Shown piece after piece: positions 15,610 to 21,838 of a stretch of DNA of 30,154 nucleotides (positions within the stretch are counted from its first letter, which is position 1; each line of letters starts with the position of its first letter). Position numbers and translations under genes: made by a program. Location: NCBI GenBank assembly GCA_963616135.1, contig CAVEJT010000007.1:1-30154 (forward strand), written 5' to 3'. The notes under the pieces were generated by a model that saw only the letters and a program-made list of their open reading frames with translations, was not told the origin of the DNA and ran no database searches. Source of the DNA: UMGS1613 sp963616135 (lineage in GTDB: Bacteria > Bacillota_I > Bacilli_A > RF39 > UBA660).

Positions 15610-16521
15610 CTACTTATTTATATATTTTAAAAATACCTCTTTAAATTTGTTAGCACTATTTAATAACCAAGCATACGCACTATCAATATCATTACTTACT
15701 TTATTACCATAATTTAAAATGATCTTATCAGTTTTTCTTTCTTCTAAATAATCCCACTCTAAATTGTTTATTTCCATATCTATTTCATTTTTATATTGTT
15801 CTAACTTCTTAAATACATCTTTATTAGATACTTCAAATTGGCATTTTAAACCATCAACACTTATATTATAAACTAAGCAAATTTTATAATCACTTGACCC
15901 AACACTAATACTATACCAATTCTGCAATAATGGTTTAGTAAGTGTAAATTCTTTTTCTTTATTTCTACTATAATCTACAAACCCTTGCCAAAACTTTAAT
16001 TGCTCTAATTTTCTATCACATAACTCATCATCTGATTTTTGCTTTAATAACTTAGACCAATTATTAGGTTCACATACTATTTGGAATTTAGGAGCAATAG
16101 GGGAATTACCTATTTTCCATAATTCTACTTTAACTAAAAATATATTTATCTTTTCAAAACTATTTTCATTTAACCACTCAACTGCTTGTTTATGTTCTTC
16201 GTTAACATCTTTAACAACCCATATAGCAATATCAGCATCTAAACCTGCTGAGTAAACTATTACTTTTCCTAAATGGTCGTGGTTAGTATTTTCTAATTGA
16301 TTTTCTATAATAATCTTTTTATTACTATTGCTATCCTTAGCATAAATATCAACATTATACCTACCAACACTCATTTCCGTATCTATAACCTCAATATCTA
16401 TTCCTATTTCTTTACTTAGTAGGGCAATATTTTCTTTCTTTGCCAACCACTTAGTAAAATCTAATGCTTCGTGCTTCCAAATCTCTCTTAATTCAACATT
16501 TTCCAATTTTCCAAGTTCCAT
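15610..16521 (-). CDS. DUF4268-type protein with PD-(D/E)xK nuclease-like N-terminal domain
   Basis: 303 residues from ATG 16521, with GGTGAT at the right distance; a longer frame start upstream is not supported. The N-terminal part (about 10-130) has VGRYNVDIYAKD, then KIIIENQLENTNHDHLGKVI and YSAGLDADIAIWVV. This is the D-x(n)-E-x-Q arrangement of nuclease-fold proteins often annotated DUF4268, with Gln in place of the usual Lys. The C-terminal half (about 165-300) is the DUF4268 region. Such proteins are frequent near restriction and mobile genes, but their biochemical role is not established. The gene is divergent from the XRE regulator. Confidence 0.75.
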   Translation of the reverse strand: MELGKLENVELREIWKHEALDFTKWLAKKENIALLSKEIGIDIEVIDTEMSVGRYNVDIYAKDSNSNKKIIIENQLENTNHDHLGKVIVYSAGLDADIAIWVVKDVNEEHKQAVEWLNENSFEKINIFLVKVELWKIGNSPIAPKFQIVCEPNNWSKLLKQKSDDELCDRKLEQLKFWQGFVDYSRNKEKEFTLTKPLLQNWYSISVGSSDYKICLVYNISVDGLKCQFEVSNKDVFKKLEQYKNEIDMEINNLEWDYLEERKTDKIILNYGNKVSNDIDSAYAWLLNSANKFKEVFLKYINK

Positions 16522-16535
16522 ATATAAAATCACCA

Positions 16536-16570
16536 ATATCATTATAACACAAAATTATATAATTTGGAAC
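16536..16570 (-). promoter_or_regulatory. Promoter of the DUF4268 gene
   Basis: On the minus strand, TGT then TATAAT (an extended -10) lies about 10 bases upstream of the GGTGAT ribosome-binding site. A weak -35 (TTCCAA) is 17 bases further upstream. Confidence 0.5.
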
Positions 16571-16576
16571 ATATCA

Positions 16577-16594
16577 ATATTACTAATATTACTA
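16577..16594. repeat. Tandem AATATTACT pair in the divergent promoter region
   Basis: Two copies of AATATTACT stand next to each other, just upstream of the -35 of the XRE gene and near the DUF4268 promoter. This is a plausible operator for the XRE protein. Confidence 0.35.
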
Positions 16595-16597
16595 TCA

Positions 16598-16626
16598 CTG
16601 ACATTTAATATCTTTAAAATTATATA
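16598..16626 (+). promoter_or_regulatory. Promoter of the XRE regulator gene
   Basis: CTGACA (16598-16603), a 17-base spacer and TATATA (16621-16626), directly before AGGAGG. Confidence 0.6.
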
Positions 16627-16644
16627 TAGAAGGAGGGTAAGATT

Positions 16645-16974
16645 ATGGAGAACAATTTAAAACAAATTCGTAATAGTAAAAACTTATTACAAACCAAAGT
16701 TGCTATGGATTTAAATATTACCCAAGAAACTATATCTTCTTACGAAACTGGTAGAGTATTTCCAAGTTCTGATATGCTTATTAAATTAGCAAACTATTAC
16801 AATACATCTATTGACTATCTATTATGTAGAACTAAATACGATATGCCAATAAACGATATTAAACCTAATAATATTTCTGATACCGATTTTATACTACTAA
16901 ATAAAATCAATAAACTATCTACTATAAATAAAGCAAAAGTCGAAGCATATATAGATGGCTTAAACGATAACTAA
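16645..16974 (+). CDS. XRE-family helix-turn-helix transcriptional regulator
   Basis: 109 residues. The N-terminal HTH_3 domain (about 5-62) reads LKQIRNSKNLLQTKVAMDLN, ITQETISSYETGRVFPSSD and LIKLANYYNTSIDYLL, a standard Cro/CI-type fold. A short helical C-terminus is likely for dimerisation. GAAGGAGG gives a clear start. It is divergent from the DUF4268 gene and sits between the cargo and replication/mobilisation genes of the island, so it probably represses one or both. It ends in its own terminator. Confidence 0.92.
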   Translation: MENNLKQIRNSKNLLQTKVAMDLNITQETISSYETGRVFPSSDMLIKLANYYNTSIDYLLCRTKYDMPINDIKPNNISDTDFILLNKINKLSTINKAKVEAYIDGLNDN

Positions 16975-16979
16975 TACTT

Positions 16980-17020
16980 AATGCTATATATCATTTATAC
17001 ATATAGCATTTTTATTTTAC
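16980..17020 (+). terminator. Terminator after the XRE gene
   Basis: AATGCTATAT and ATATAGCATT form a 10-pair stem with an 11-base loop, followed by TTTTATTTT. Confidence 0.8.
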
Positions 17021-17215
17021 CTTTATCTACCGCAATTATCTATTTAAACAATACTATAATGCTCCTAACTTATAATGCTCTTATATTCCTCTTATCTATT
17101 CCTTTTAATCTAATAAATAATACTTTATACTATATCAATATAATATCATTATAATATTATTAACATATTTATTATATGAGGGTCATTACTACTATCAATA
17201 CTTTAATAATTCCTT
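17021..17215. other. AT-rich non-coding stretch with short direct repeats; possible origin region
   Basis: No coding frame is convincing here. TATAATGCTC occurs twice (17055-17064 and 17071-17080), 16 bases apart, followed by a run of A/T-only sequence. The stretch is next to the HUH endonuclease gene, so a replication or transfer origin is possible but no nick site is recognisable. Confidence 0.3.
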
Positions 17216-18016
17216 TTAAAATATGCTATATTCTTCCTCTTTCTCTCGGCGTAAACTATAATTTTCCTGTACTTTATTCCTTTTTTCTATTCTTTCATAA
17301 TTTTCTGCTATCTTAACTAACTGTGCCTCTTTCATATATTTATCAATTAACTTCTTATCTTGTTCCTTAGTTATATTCCAATAAAACTCTGTTATTTTAT
17401 AATACTTATCTTCTAATGCTAATCTTTTTTCATTACCATAAGTTTTAGCATATCTTCTAGCAGTCATCATTTTCATATAAGCATTATTTAAATCTTTTAA
17501 ACTATAACCTTTAGGAATAACTATTTCATTACCTTTATTATAAGTACAAAACAATATTTCTTCTGCTTGTTTAATAAAATATTCTGCTTTATTGATGTTA
17601 GTGTTCTTCTTGTATGTTTTCTTATCATATAACTTACTTATATCAAAGTTATTCTTTTTCTTTCCACCATACCAACATTTATCTATATACCTTTTTATTT
17701 CTTCTCTAAAAGCATAAGATGGTTTAGATACTAATAATATATGTAAATGCCAATCAACCTCTATATTACTTTTATGTGGGTATATTTCCTTTATCTTTCT
17801 AGGGCGACCAACCTTATTATTATGTTCGTAATGAATATATGTGCTATTACCCTCAGTATTACTAATACATACCATTGCTGTTGCCGACCATTCTTTCTTA
17901 TTACATATATACCTTATTTTTTCTATTAACCTTTTAGCATATCTCCTTGCTTCTTCCTTATCTTTAAATTTAATATCTATATCAAAACTAGACATACCTA
18001 ATTTACTTTTACTCAT
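17216..18016 (-). CDS. HUH-type endonuclease, replication initiator or mobilisation protein
   Basis: 266 residues from ATG 18016. VDWHLHILLVSKP contains the metal-binding HUH motif (H90, H92), and KAEYFIKQAE contains YFIK (Y146, K149), the single-tyrosine motif 3 of rolling-circle Rep proteins. The C-terminal half is Lys/Glu-rich and helical. Such proteins nick one strand at an origin and stay covalently attached through Tyr. AGAGGTG precedes the ATG, which overlaps the stop of the upstream gene by 8 bases (ATGAGTAA), so the two are translationally coupled. Whether it initiates replication of the excised circle or mobilisation cannot be told from the sequence. Confidence 0.8.
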   Translation of the reverse strand: MSKSKLGMSSFDIDIKFKDKEEARRYAKRLIEKIRYICNKKEWSATAMVCISNTEGNSTYIHYEHNNKVGRPRKIKEIYPHKSNIEVDWHLHILLVSKPSYAFREEIKRYIDKCWYGGKKKNNFDISKLYDKKTYKKNTNINKAEYFIKQAEEILFCTYNKGNEIVIPKGYSLKDLNNAYMKMMTARRYAKTYGNEKRLALEDKYYKITEFYWNITKEQDKKLIDKYMKEAQLVKIAENYERIEKRNKVQENYSLRREKEEEYSIF

Positions 18017-18305
18017 TATAGGCACCTCTCATAGTATCTAATATTAAATTTAATTTTTTCATATCTATTTGCATTGTCCTATTATATAAGAACATATTAT
18101 CCTCATCAAAATATATTACTATTATTTTTTTACCATTTAATTTTATTAAAAACTTATGAGGCTCAATAAAACTAACATTAACTTTATCTACATTTAATAT
18201 TCTTCCACGCGTAAACTCATATTTTGCACTATGAAAATCACAGGCAATTCTTATTTTCCTTTCAAACTTTTCGTTTCTTTTTAAATCAACATAATTTTTA
18301 ATCAT
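18009..18305 (-). CDS. Small hypothetical protein coupled to the HUH endonuclease
   Basis: 98 residues from ATG 18305, which follows GGAGG; the ATG 12 bases upstream overlaps that site and is rejected. Two beta-rich halves (RGRILNVDKVNVSFIEPHKFLIKL, then KKIIVIYFDEDNMFLY) suggest a compact small-domain fold. No family was recognised. As the first gene of the replication operon it may be a copy-control or accessory nicking factor. Confidence 0.65.
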   Translation of the reverse strand: MIKNYVDLKRNEKFERKIRIACDFHSAKYEFTRGRILNVDKVNVSFIEPHKFLIKLNGKKIIVIYFDEDNMFLYNRTMQIDMKKLNLILDTMRGAYNE

Positions 18306-18330
18306 TTTTTCCTCCATTTTTTAGGCAAAC

Positions 18331-18366
18331 TAAAACACGGATAAACTCAAAGTTTTCCGTGCTTTT
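18331..18366. terminator. Bidirectional terminator between tRNA-Trp and the island
   Basis: CACGGA (18336-18341) and TCCGTG (18356-18361) form the base of the stem, extended inside by AAACT/AGTTT with a bulge. TTTTAGTTT follows on the minus strand and CTTTTAT on the plus strand. It ends the tRNA-Trp transcript and insulates the island. Confidence 0.75.
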
Positions 18367-18377
18367 ATATATGTTTG

Positions 18378-18393
18378 CTCCAAATTTTTGGAG
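18378..18393. repeat. Palindromic hairpin 3' of tRNA-Trp
   Basis: CTCCAAATTTTTGGAG has 7-base arms. On the plus strand it is followed by TTTCTTTTTAT; on the tRNA transcript it lies just after the CCA end and lacks a T-run there. Confidence 0.5.
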
Positions 18394-18405
18394 TTTCTTT
18401 TTATA

Positions 18406-18479
18406 TGGCAGGGGTAGCAAGAGTTGAACTCACATCAGCGGTTTTGGAGACCGTTATTCTACCATTGAACTATACCCCT
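18406..18479 (-). tRNA. tRNA-Trp (anticodon CCA)
   Basis: The acceptor arms AGGGGTA and TACCCCT pair fully. The anticodon arm is CGGTCTCCAAAACCG with CCA in the loop. The T-loop is GTTCAAC, and a 3' CCA is encoded after discriminator G. Its 3' end faces the island, but no copy of the tRNA end is found at the island's other side. Confidence 0.95.
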
Positions 18480-18490
18480 GTGACTAGTTC

Positions 18491-18519
18491 ATTATATCAT
18501 ATTTTTTGATAATCTTCAA
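18491..18519 (-). promoter_or_regulatory. Promoter of tRNA-Trp
   Basis: On the minus strand TTGAAG (18519-18514), a 17-base spacer ending TGA, then TATAAT (18496-18491), 12 bases before the tRNA. Confidence 0.75.
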
Positions 18520-18537
18520 CATTTTTTTGCATATTAT
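18508..18537 (+). promoter_or_regulatory. Candidate sporulation (sigma-E-like) promoter of the cwlJ-type gene
   Basis: GATAATC (18508-18514), a 15-base spacer and CATATTAT (18530-18537) fit the mother-cell sigma-E pattern ATA then CATAnnnT. No good vegetative -10 is seen at 17-base spacing. The match is by eye only. Confidence 0.4.
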
Positions 18538-18552
18538 ATGATAGGTGATAAA

Positions 18553-18981
18553 ATGTCTATAATTAATTATACATCAAATGAGCGAGATTTACTTGCTAGA
18601 CTTATGAGAGCTGAGGCTGTAGGCGAAGGTAATTTAGGTATGCTTATGGTAGGTAATGTTGGAGTTAATAGAGCAATAGGTAGATGTTTAACTTTTAAAA
18701 ATATTAATACTATAAGTGCGATGATATATCAAAATCCAGGAGGCTTTTCGGGTGTAGATAGTCCGTTGTTTTTCAGTAATCCAACAAGTAAAGAAAGAGA
18801 ACTTGCGGATAGAGTATTAAAAGGAGAATATTATTATCCAGCTACTAATGCCTTATGGTTTTATGCACCAGGTACTGGTGTGTCATGCAGACCAACTTGG
18901 TATGATCAAAGAAATTCTGGCAAGTATAAAAATCATTGTTTTTATGAACCTGATCCTAATATATGTCCAGAAATTCATTAA
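18553..18981 (+). CDS. cwlJ: CwlJ-type spore cortex-lytic cell wall hydrolase
   Basis: 142 residues, the same length as Bacillus CwlJ as I recall it. The Hydrolase_2 (SleB/CwlJ) domain covers the protein, with LLARLMRAEAVGEGNLGMLMVGNVGVNRA (including the predicted catalytic Glu residues), MIYQNPGGFSGV, ALWFYAPG, and KNHCFYEPDP near the end. Like CwlJ and unlike SleB it lacks a signal peptide and peptidoglycan-binding domain, which fits deposition into the coat from the mother cell. Start: AGGTGAT supports ATG 18553; the earlier in-frame ATG at 18538 falls within the candidate sporulation promoter. It degrades spore cortex peptidoglycan during germination. No gerQ neighbour was identified beside it. 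Confidence 0.88.
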   Translation: MSIINYTSNERDLLARLMRAEAVGEGNLGMLMVGNVGVNRAIGRCLTFKNINTISAMIYQNPGGFSGVDSPLFFSNPTSKERELADRVLKGEYYYPATNALWFYAPGTGVSCRPTWYDQRNSGKYKNHCFYEPDPNICPEIH

Positions 18982-18995
18982 TTTTTAAAAAAGTA

Positions 18996-19024
18996 TTGAC
19001 ACATATATAAAAAAATGATATACT
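18996..19024 (+). promoter_or_regulatory. Promoter of tRNA-Ala
   Basis: A perfect TTGACA (18996-19001), 17-base spacer ending TGA, then TATACT (19019-19024); the tRNA begins 24 bases later. Confidence 0.85.
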
Positions 19025-19047
19025 TTATTAGTAACTTTGTTACTACT

Positions 19048-19124
19048 GGGGAATTAGCTCAGTTGGCTAGAGCATCTGCCTTGCACGCAGGGGGTCAAGG
19101 GTTCGAGTCCCTTATTCTCCACCA
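19048..19124 (+). tRNA. tRNA-Ala (anticodon TGC)
   Basis: Acceptor GGGGAAT pairs with ATTCTCC (one G-U). The anticodon stem-loop is CTGCCTTGCACGCAG with TGC. The T-loop is GTTCGAG, and ACCA is encoded at the 3' end. Confidence 0.96.
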
Positions 19125-19135
19125 GTATGATATTT

Positions 19136-19163
19136 ACCCTAAATTTTTAGGGTTTTATTTTGT
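19136..19163 (+). terminator. Terminator of tRNA-Ala
   Basis: ACCCTAAA and TTTAGGGT form an 8-pair stem, followed by TTTATTTTG. Confidence 0.8.
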
Positions 19164-19190
19164 CCTTTTTGTTTAAGTATTAATAATGTA

Positions 19191-19240
19191 AAGTATTTAT
19201 CAAGTGTTTTAATATATAAACATGATAAATACTTTTGTTT
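19191..19240 (+). repeat. Long hairpin between tRNA-Ala and cdaA
   Basis: AAGTATTTATCA (19191-19202) pairs perfectly with TGATAAATACTT (19223-19234). The stem continues inside as TGTTT/AAACA after a two-base bulge, and TTTGTTTTG follows. It lies after a tRNA that already has its own terminator, so its job is unclear. The remaining bases from 19241 to the cdaA promoter show nothing recognisable. Confidence 0.6.
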
Positions 19241-19332
19241 TGTTCAAATACATGACTAAAATTATAAAAGGTAACAAATTCATTAAATAATATAAATTTT
19301 TAATAATTATTTTCTTTTTTTTATTAATATGA

Positions 19333-19338
19333 TATAAT
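19333..19338 (+). promoter_or_regulatory. -10 element upstream of cdaA
   Basis: TATAAT preceded by TGA (extended -10), 25 bases before the ATG. The -35 region is T-rich and weak. Confidence 0.45.
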
Positions 19339-19362
19339 TGTAAAAGAATAAGGAGGTATGAT

Positions 19363-20181
19363 ATGACATTTGATAGTGTTGTTGATCTAGTAAAAAAAAT
19401 AATAGATGTACTATTAGTTTGGTTAGTGCTTTATTATGTTTTAAAAAGTCTTAGTAAAAATGTTAAAATGGTATTAATATTTAAAGGTATAATCTTTATC
19501 TTTATTTTAAAACTTGTAAGTGATGCGTTTAGCTTGGCTACAATTGGTTTTCTTTTAGATTATGTAATTGAATGGGGAATTTTAGCTCTTATTGTTATTT
19601 TCCAACCTGAAATTCGTAATGTACTTGAACAATTAGGTAGAAGTCAATTATTAGGAAGACACAAGGTTCTTACCGTTGATGAAAGAGAAAGAGTGGTTTA
19701 TGAAATCGTAAGCGCTATGGATTCTCTTAGAAAGACAAGAACAGGGGCACTTATTGTTATTGAAAGAGATAATAGTTTAAATGATTATATTCAAAAGGCA
19801 AAAAAAATATATGCGGATATGTCTAGCGATTTATTAATGTCTATATTTTTCCCAAATAATCCATTACATGATGGTGGCGTAATTATTCAAGGCGATAAAA
19901 TAACATGTGCAAGAGCAGTTTTCCCAACTAGTGAGAATTCAAAAGTTATCAAAAGACTTGGTACTAGACATAGAGCTGCTTTAGGTATATCTGAAATAAC
20001 AGACTGTATATCTTTAGTTGTTTCTGAGGAAACAGGAAGACTTTCTATGGCTATTGATGGTAAATTACATTATAATTTAACTCCAGATGAAATAAAAGTT
20101 TTACTTTTAGAGGAGTTAAGTCCTAAGAAAGCTGTACTAATAGAAGAAGAGGAGGAGATTTCAGATGAAAAAGACCAATAA
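19363..20181 (+). CDS. cdaA: Diadenylate cyclase CdaA (c-di-AMP synthase)
   Basis: Membrane enzyme that condenses two ATP into c-di-AMP, which controls potassium and osmolyte balance and wall homeostasis in Firmicutes. Three hydrophobic helices occupy about 10-82. The DAC domain follows (about 100-255), with PLHDGGVIIQG (DGG at 170-172, usually DGA), GTRHRAALGISE (RHR at 202-204) and VVSEETGRLS (221-227). The C-terminus is acidic. AAGGAGG precedes ATG 19363. The gene overlaps cdaR by 17 bases, the conserved cdaA-cdaR arrangement. The usual third gene, glmM, is absent downstream. The Ala-to-Gly change in the DGA motif is conservative, and activity is expected. Confidence 0.95.
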   Translation: MTFDSVVDLVKKIIDVLLVWLVLYYVLKSLSKNVKMVLIFKGIIFIFILKLVSDAFSLATIGFLLDYVIEWGILALIVIFQPEIRNVLEQLGRSQLLGRHKVLTVDERERVVYEIVSAMDSLRKTRTGALIVIERDNSLNDYIQKAKKIYADMSSDLLMSIFFPNNPLHDGGVIIQGDKITCARAVFPTSENSKVIKRLGTRHRAALGISEITDCISLVVSEETGRLSMAIDGKLHYNLTPDEIKVLLLEELSPKKAVLIEEEEEISDEKDQ

Positions 20182-21514
20182 TTTCTTTAAAATCCTATTT
20201 AACTTCTTCGATAGACATATTATTATGCCAATAACTAGATTTATATTTAATGTAACTAAAAAAATGAGTAAGCCAAATAAAAAGTTTGAAACTTGGTTGT
20301 CAAAATCTACTACTCTTTTGTTTTTATCATTATTTTTAGCTATTACAATTTTTATAGTAGTTGATAGAAAAATTATAACATTTTCTAGTCAATCAGCGGA
20401 AGTTTTTAAAGATCAAAAGGTAAATGTTATATATAATGAAGAACAATATGTAGTAGAAGGTTTGCCAGAAAAGGTAGATGTTACTTTAATTGGTAGTAAA
20501 GCTGATTTATATATTGCTAAACAATCATCAAATAATGGAGTTACTGTAGATCTTACAGGTCTTACTCCTGGAACTCATAAAGTTAGTATAGAGTATAATC
20601 ATGGGTTATCTGGAATTGAATATAGTGTTAACCCTAGTGTTGCTACTGTAATAATTTACAAAAAGGTATCTGATACTAGAAATTTAACTTATGATATTGT
20701 AAATAATAATAAATTAGATAATACATTATTAGTAAATAGTGTAAAACTTAGTACTGATGAAGTTACGATAAGAGGAGCTGAATATAAGATTGATCAAGTT
20801 GCTACTGTTAAAGCACTTATTGATGTTGATCAATTATCTGATAAATCAGCAGGAACTCATACATTAAATAATGTTGAATTAAAAGCTTATGATGCTAAAG
20901 GTAATGTTGTAGATGTGGAATTTGTACCATCTAAGATAAGTGCAGAGGTAGATTTAGCATCACCATCTAAGAAAGTTTCATTAAATTTCTCACCAAAGGG
21001 TAAACTTGCTACAGGTAAAGCTATTGGTGGATATTCATTTAGTCAAAATGAAATAACTATTTATGGTGATAGTGAAACACTTGCTAACATTAATAGTTTG
21101 GATGTTATAGTTGATATTTCTAATTTAACATCAGATTCTTCATTTAAGGCTGAAATAAAGAAACCTGCTGGAGTTAAGTCATTAAGTACAAATTATGTAA
21201 CTGTATCACTTACTATTACTGATTCATCGTCAGAACCTATTAAGTTTAATATACCATTGACTGGTATAAATGTAGGTGAAGGATTGAATGCTCAACCAAT
21301 AGATAGTGAAAACGGTTTCATAGTTGTAGAAGTTCAAGGTGCAAGTTCAGTACTTGCTACTATAGATGAAACAGATATCAAGGCTTATGTCGATTTAAAA
21401 GGATTAACTGAGGGAAGGTATACTAAAGAAGTTATAGTAAAAGGTTCTAATCCACTTGTAACATATAAAGCTAAGAGAACTGAGGCTACAGTAGATATAA
21501 CTAGAAAAAATTAA
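20165..21514 (+). CDS. cdaR: CdaR/YbbR-domain regulator of CdaA
   Basis: 449 residues: an N-terminal cytosolic stretch, one membrane helix (about 50-67, LLFLSLFLAITIFIVVD), then about four extracellular YbbR repeats. Each repeat has a pattern like the P-x-x-V-x-V/D-L-x-G-L-x-x-G-T/H turn, for example VTVDLTGLTPGTHKVS, IDVDQLSDKSAGTHT, VIVDISNLTS and AYVDLKGLTEGRYTKE. CdaR binds and modulates CdaA at the membrane. The ATG lies inside the end of cdaA with GAGGAGGAG upstream, giving coupled translation. A terminator follows at once. Confidence 0.93.
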   Translation: MKKTNNFFKILFNFFDRHIIMPITRFIFNVTKKMSKPNKKFETWLSKSTTLLFLSLFLAITIFIVVDRKIITFSSQSAEVFKDQKVNVIYNEEQYVVEGLPEKVDVTLIGSKADLYIAKQSSNNGVTVDLTGLTPGTHKVSIEYNHGLSGIEYSVNPSVATVIIYKKVSDTRNLTYDIVNNNKLDNTLLVNSVKLSTDEVTIRGAEYKIDQVATVKALIDVDQLSDKSAGTHTLNNVELKAYDAKGNVVDVEFVPSKISAEVDLASPSKKVSLNFSPKGKLATGKAIGGYSFSQNEITIYGDSETLANINSLDVIVDISNLTSDSSFKAEIKKPAGVKSLSTNYVTVSLTITDSSSEPIKFNIPLTGINVGEGLNAQPIDSENGFIVVEVQGASSVLATIDETDIKAYVDLKGLTEGRYTKEVIVKGSNPLVTYKAKRTEATVDITRKN

Positions 21515-21541
21515 AAGCACATTTTTTAAAGTGCTTTTTTT
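21514..21541. terminator. Bidirectional terminator between cdaR and the DUF378 gene
   Basis: AAAGCAC and GTGCTTT form the stem with a T/A-rich loop, followed by TTTTTAT. On the opposite strand it lies just after the stop codon of the convergent small gene. Confidence 0.85.
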
Positions 21542-21737
21542 ATTTTGATTCTATATGATTGAATAATAAACCAATGTTTATAAGTCCACAAATTCCTACT
21601 ATAATATATATAATTCGAGATATAATAGAAGTTCCAAATATCCACTCTACTAGATTAAAATCAAAGAAACCTATTAATCCCCAAACTATTGCTCCTATTA
21701 TTGTAAAAACTAAACAAATTTTTTGTAATGTTTCCAT
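21540..21737 (-). CDS. DUF378 small membrane protein
   Basis: 65 residues with two membrane helices (about 6-24 and 40-60). The DUF378 pattern is visible: CLVFTIIGAIVWGLIGFFDFNLV with the WGL-x-G-x-F core, then RIIYIIVGICGL. YuzA of Bacillus belongs to this family; its function is unknown. AAAGGATGG precedes the ATG. The gene is monocistronic and convergent with cdaR. The opposite-strand frame in this region has no ribosome-binding site. Confidence 0.85.
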   Translation of the reverse strand: METLQKICLVFTIIGAIVWGLIGFFDFNLVEWIFGTSIISRIIYIIVGICGLINIGLLFNHIESK

Positions 21738-21788
21738 AAAACCATCCTTTCTATCATTTTTTATTTTTTACATATTTTTCTAAATTAT

Positions 21789-21816
21789 TCATATTTGATA
21801 TTATCTACCATATAAT
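21789..21816 (+). promoter_or_regulatory. Candidate promoter of the lipoprotein gene (vegetative or sigma-E-like)
   Basis: TATAAT at 21811-21816 also reads as CATATAAT (21809-21816), matching CATAnnnT of mother-cell sporulation promoters, with TCATATT 13 bases upstream. The two readings cannot be told apart from sequence. Confidence 0.35.
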
Positions 21817-21838
21817 TAATTGAAAAATGAGGTGAATA

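Larger units (their letters stand above)
7838..18305. mobile_element. Integrative/mobilizable island with serine recombinases, HUH endonuclease and defence-type cargo
   Basis: The block between the ABC-F leader and tRNA-Trp holds two recombinase-family genes plus a resolvase, an HUH endonuclease, an XRE regulator and accessory genes of anti-phage type. Conserved housekeeping genes resume on both sides. Ends are approximate: the left end is probably within 7,640-7,840 and the right end within 18,306-18,405. No long direct repeat was found, which agrees with serine-recombinase integration, where crossover cores are only a few bases. No conjugation machinery or phage structural gene is visible. 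Confidence 0.65.

Noticed and set aside
18406..18479. tRNA-Trp 3' end as the integration site of the island
   Set aside because: No copy of the tRNA 3' end was found at the left side of the island, and the island has serine, not tyrosine, recombinases.
21559..21783. Plus-strand frame opposite the DUF378 gene
   Set aside because: The minus-strand frame has DUF378 motifs and a good ribosome-binding site.
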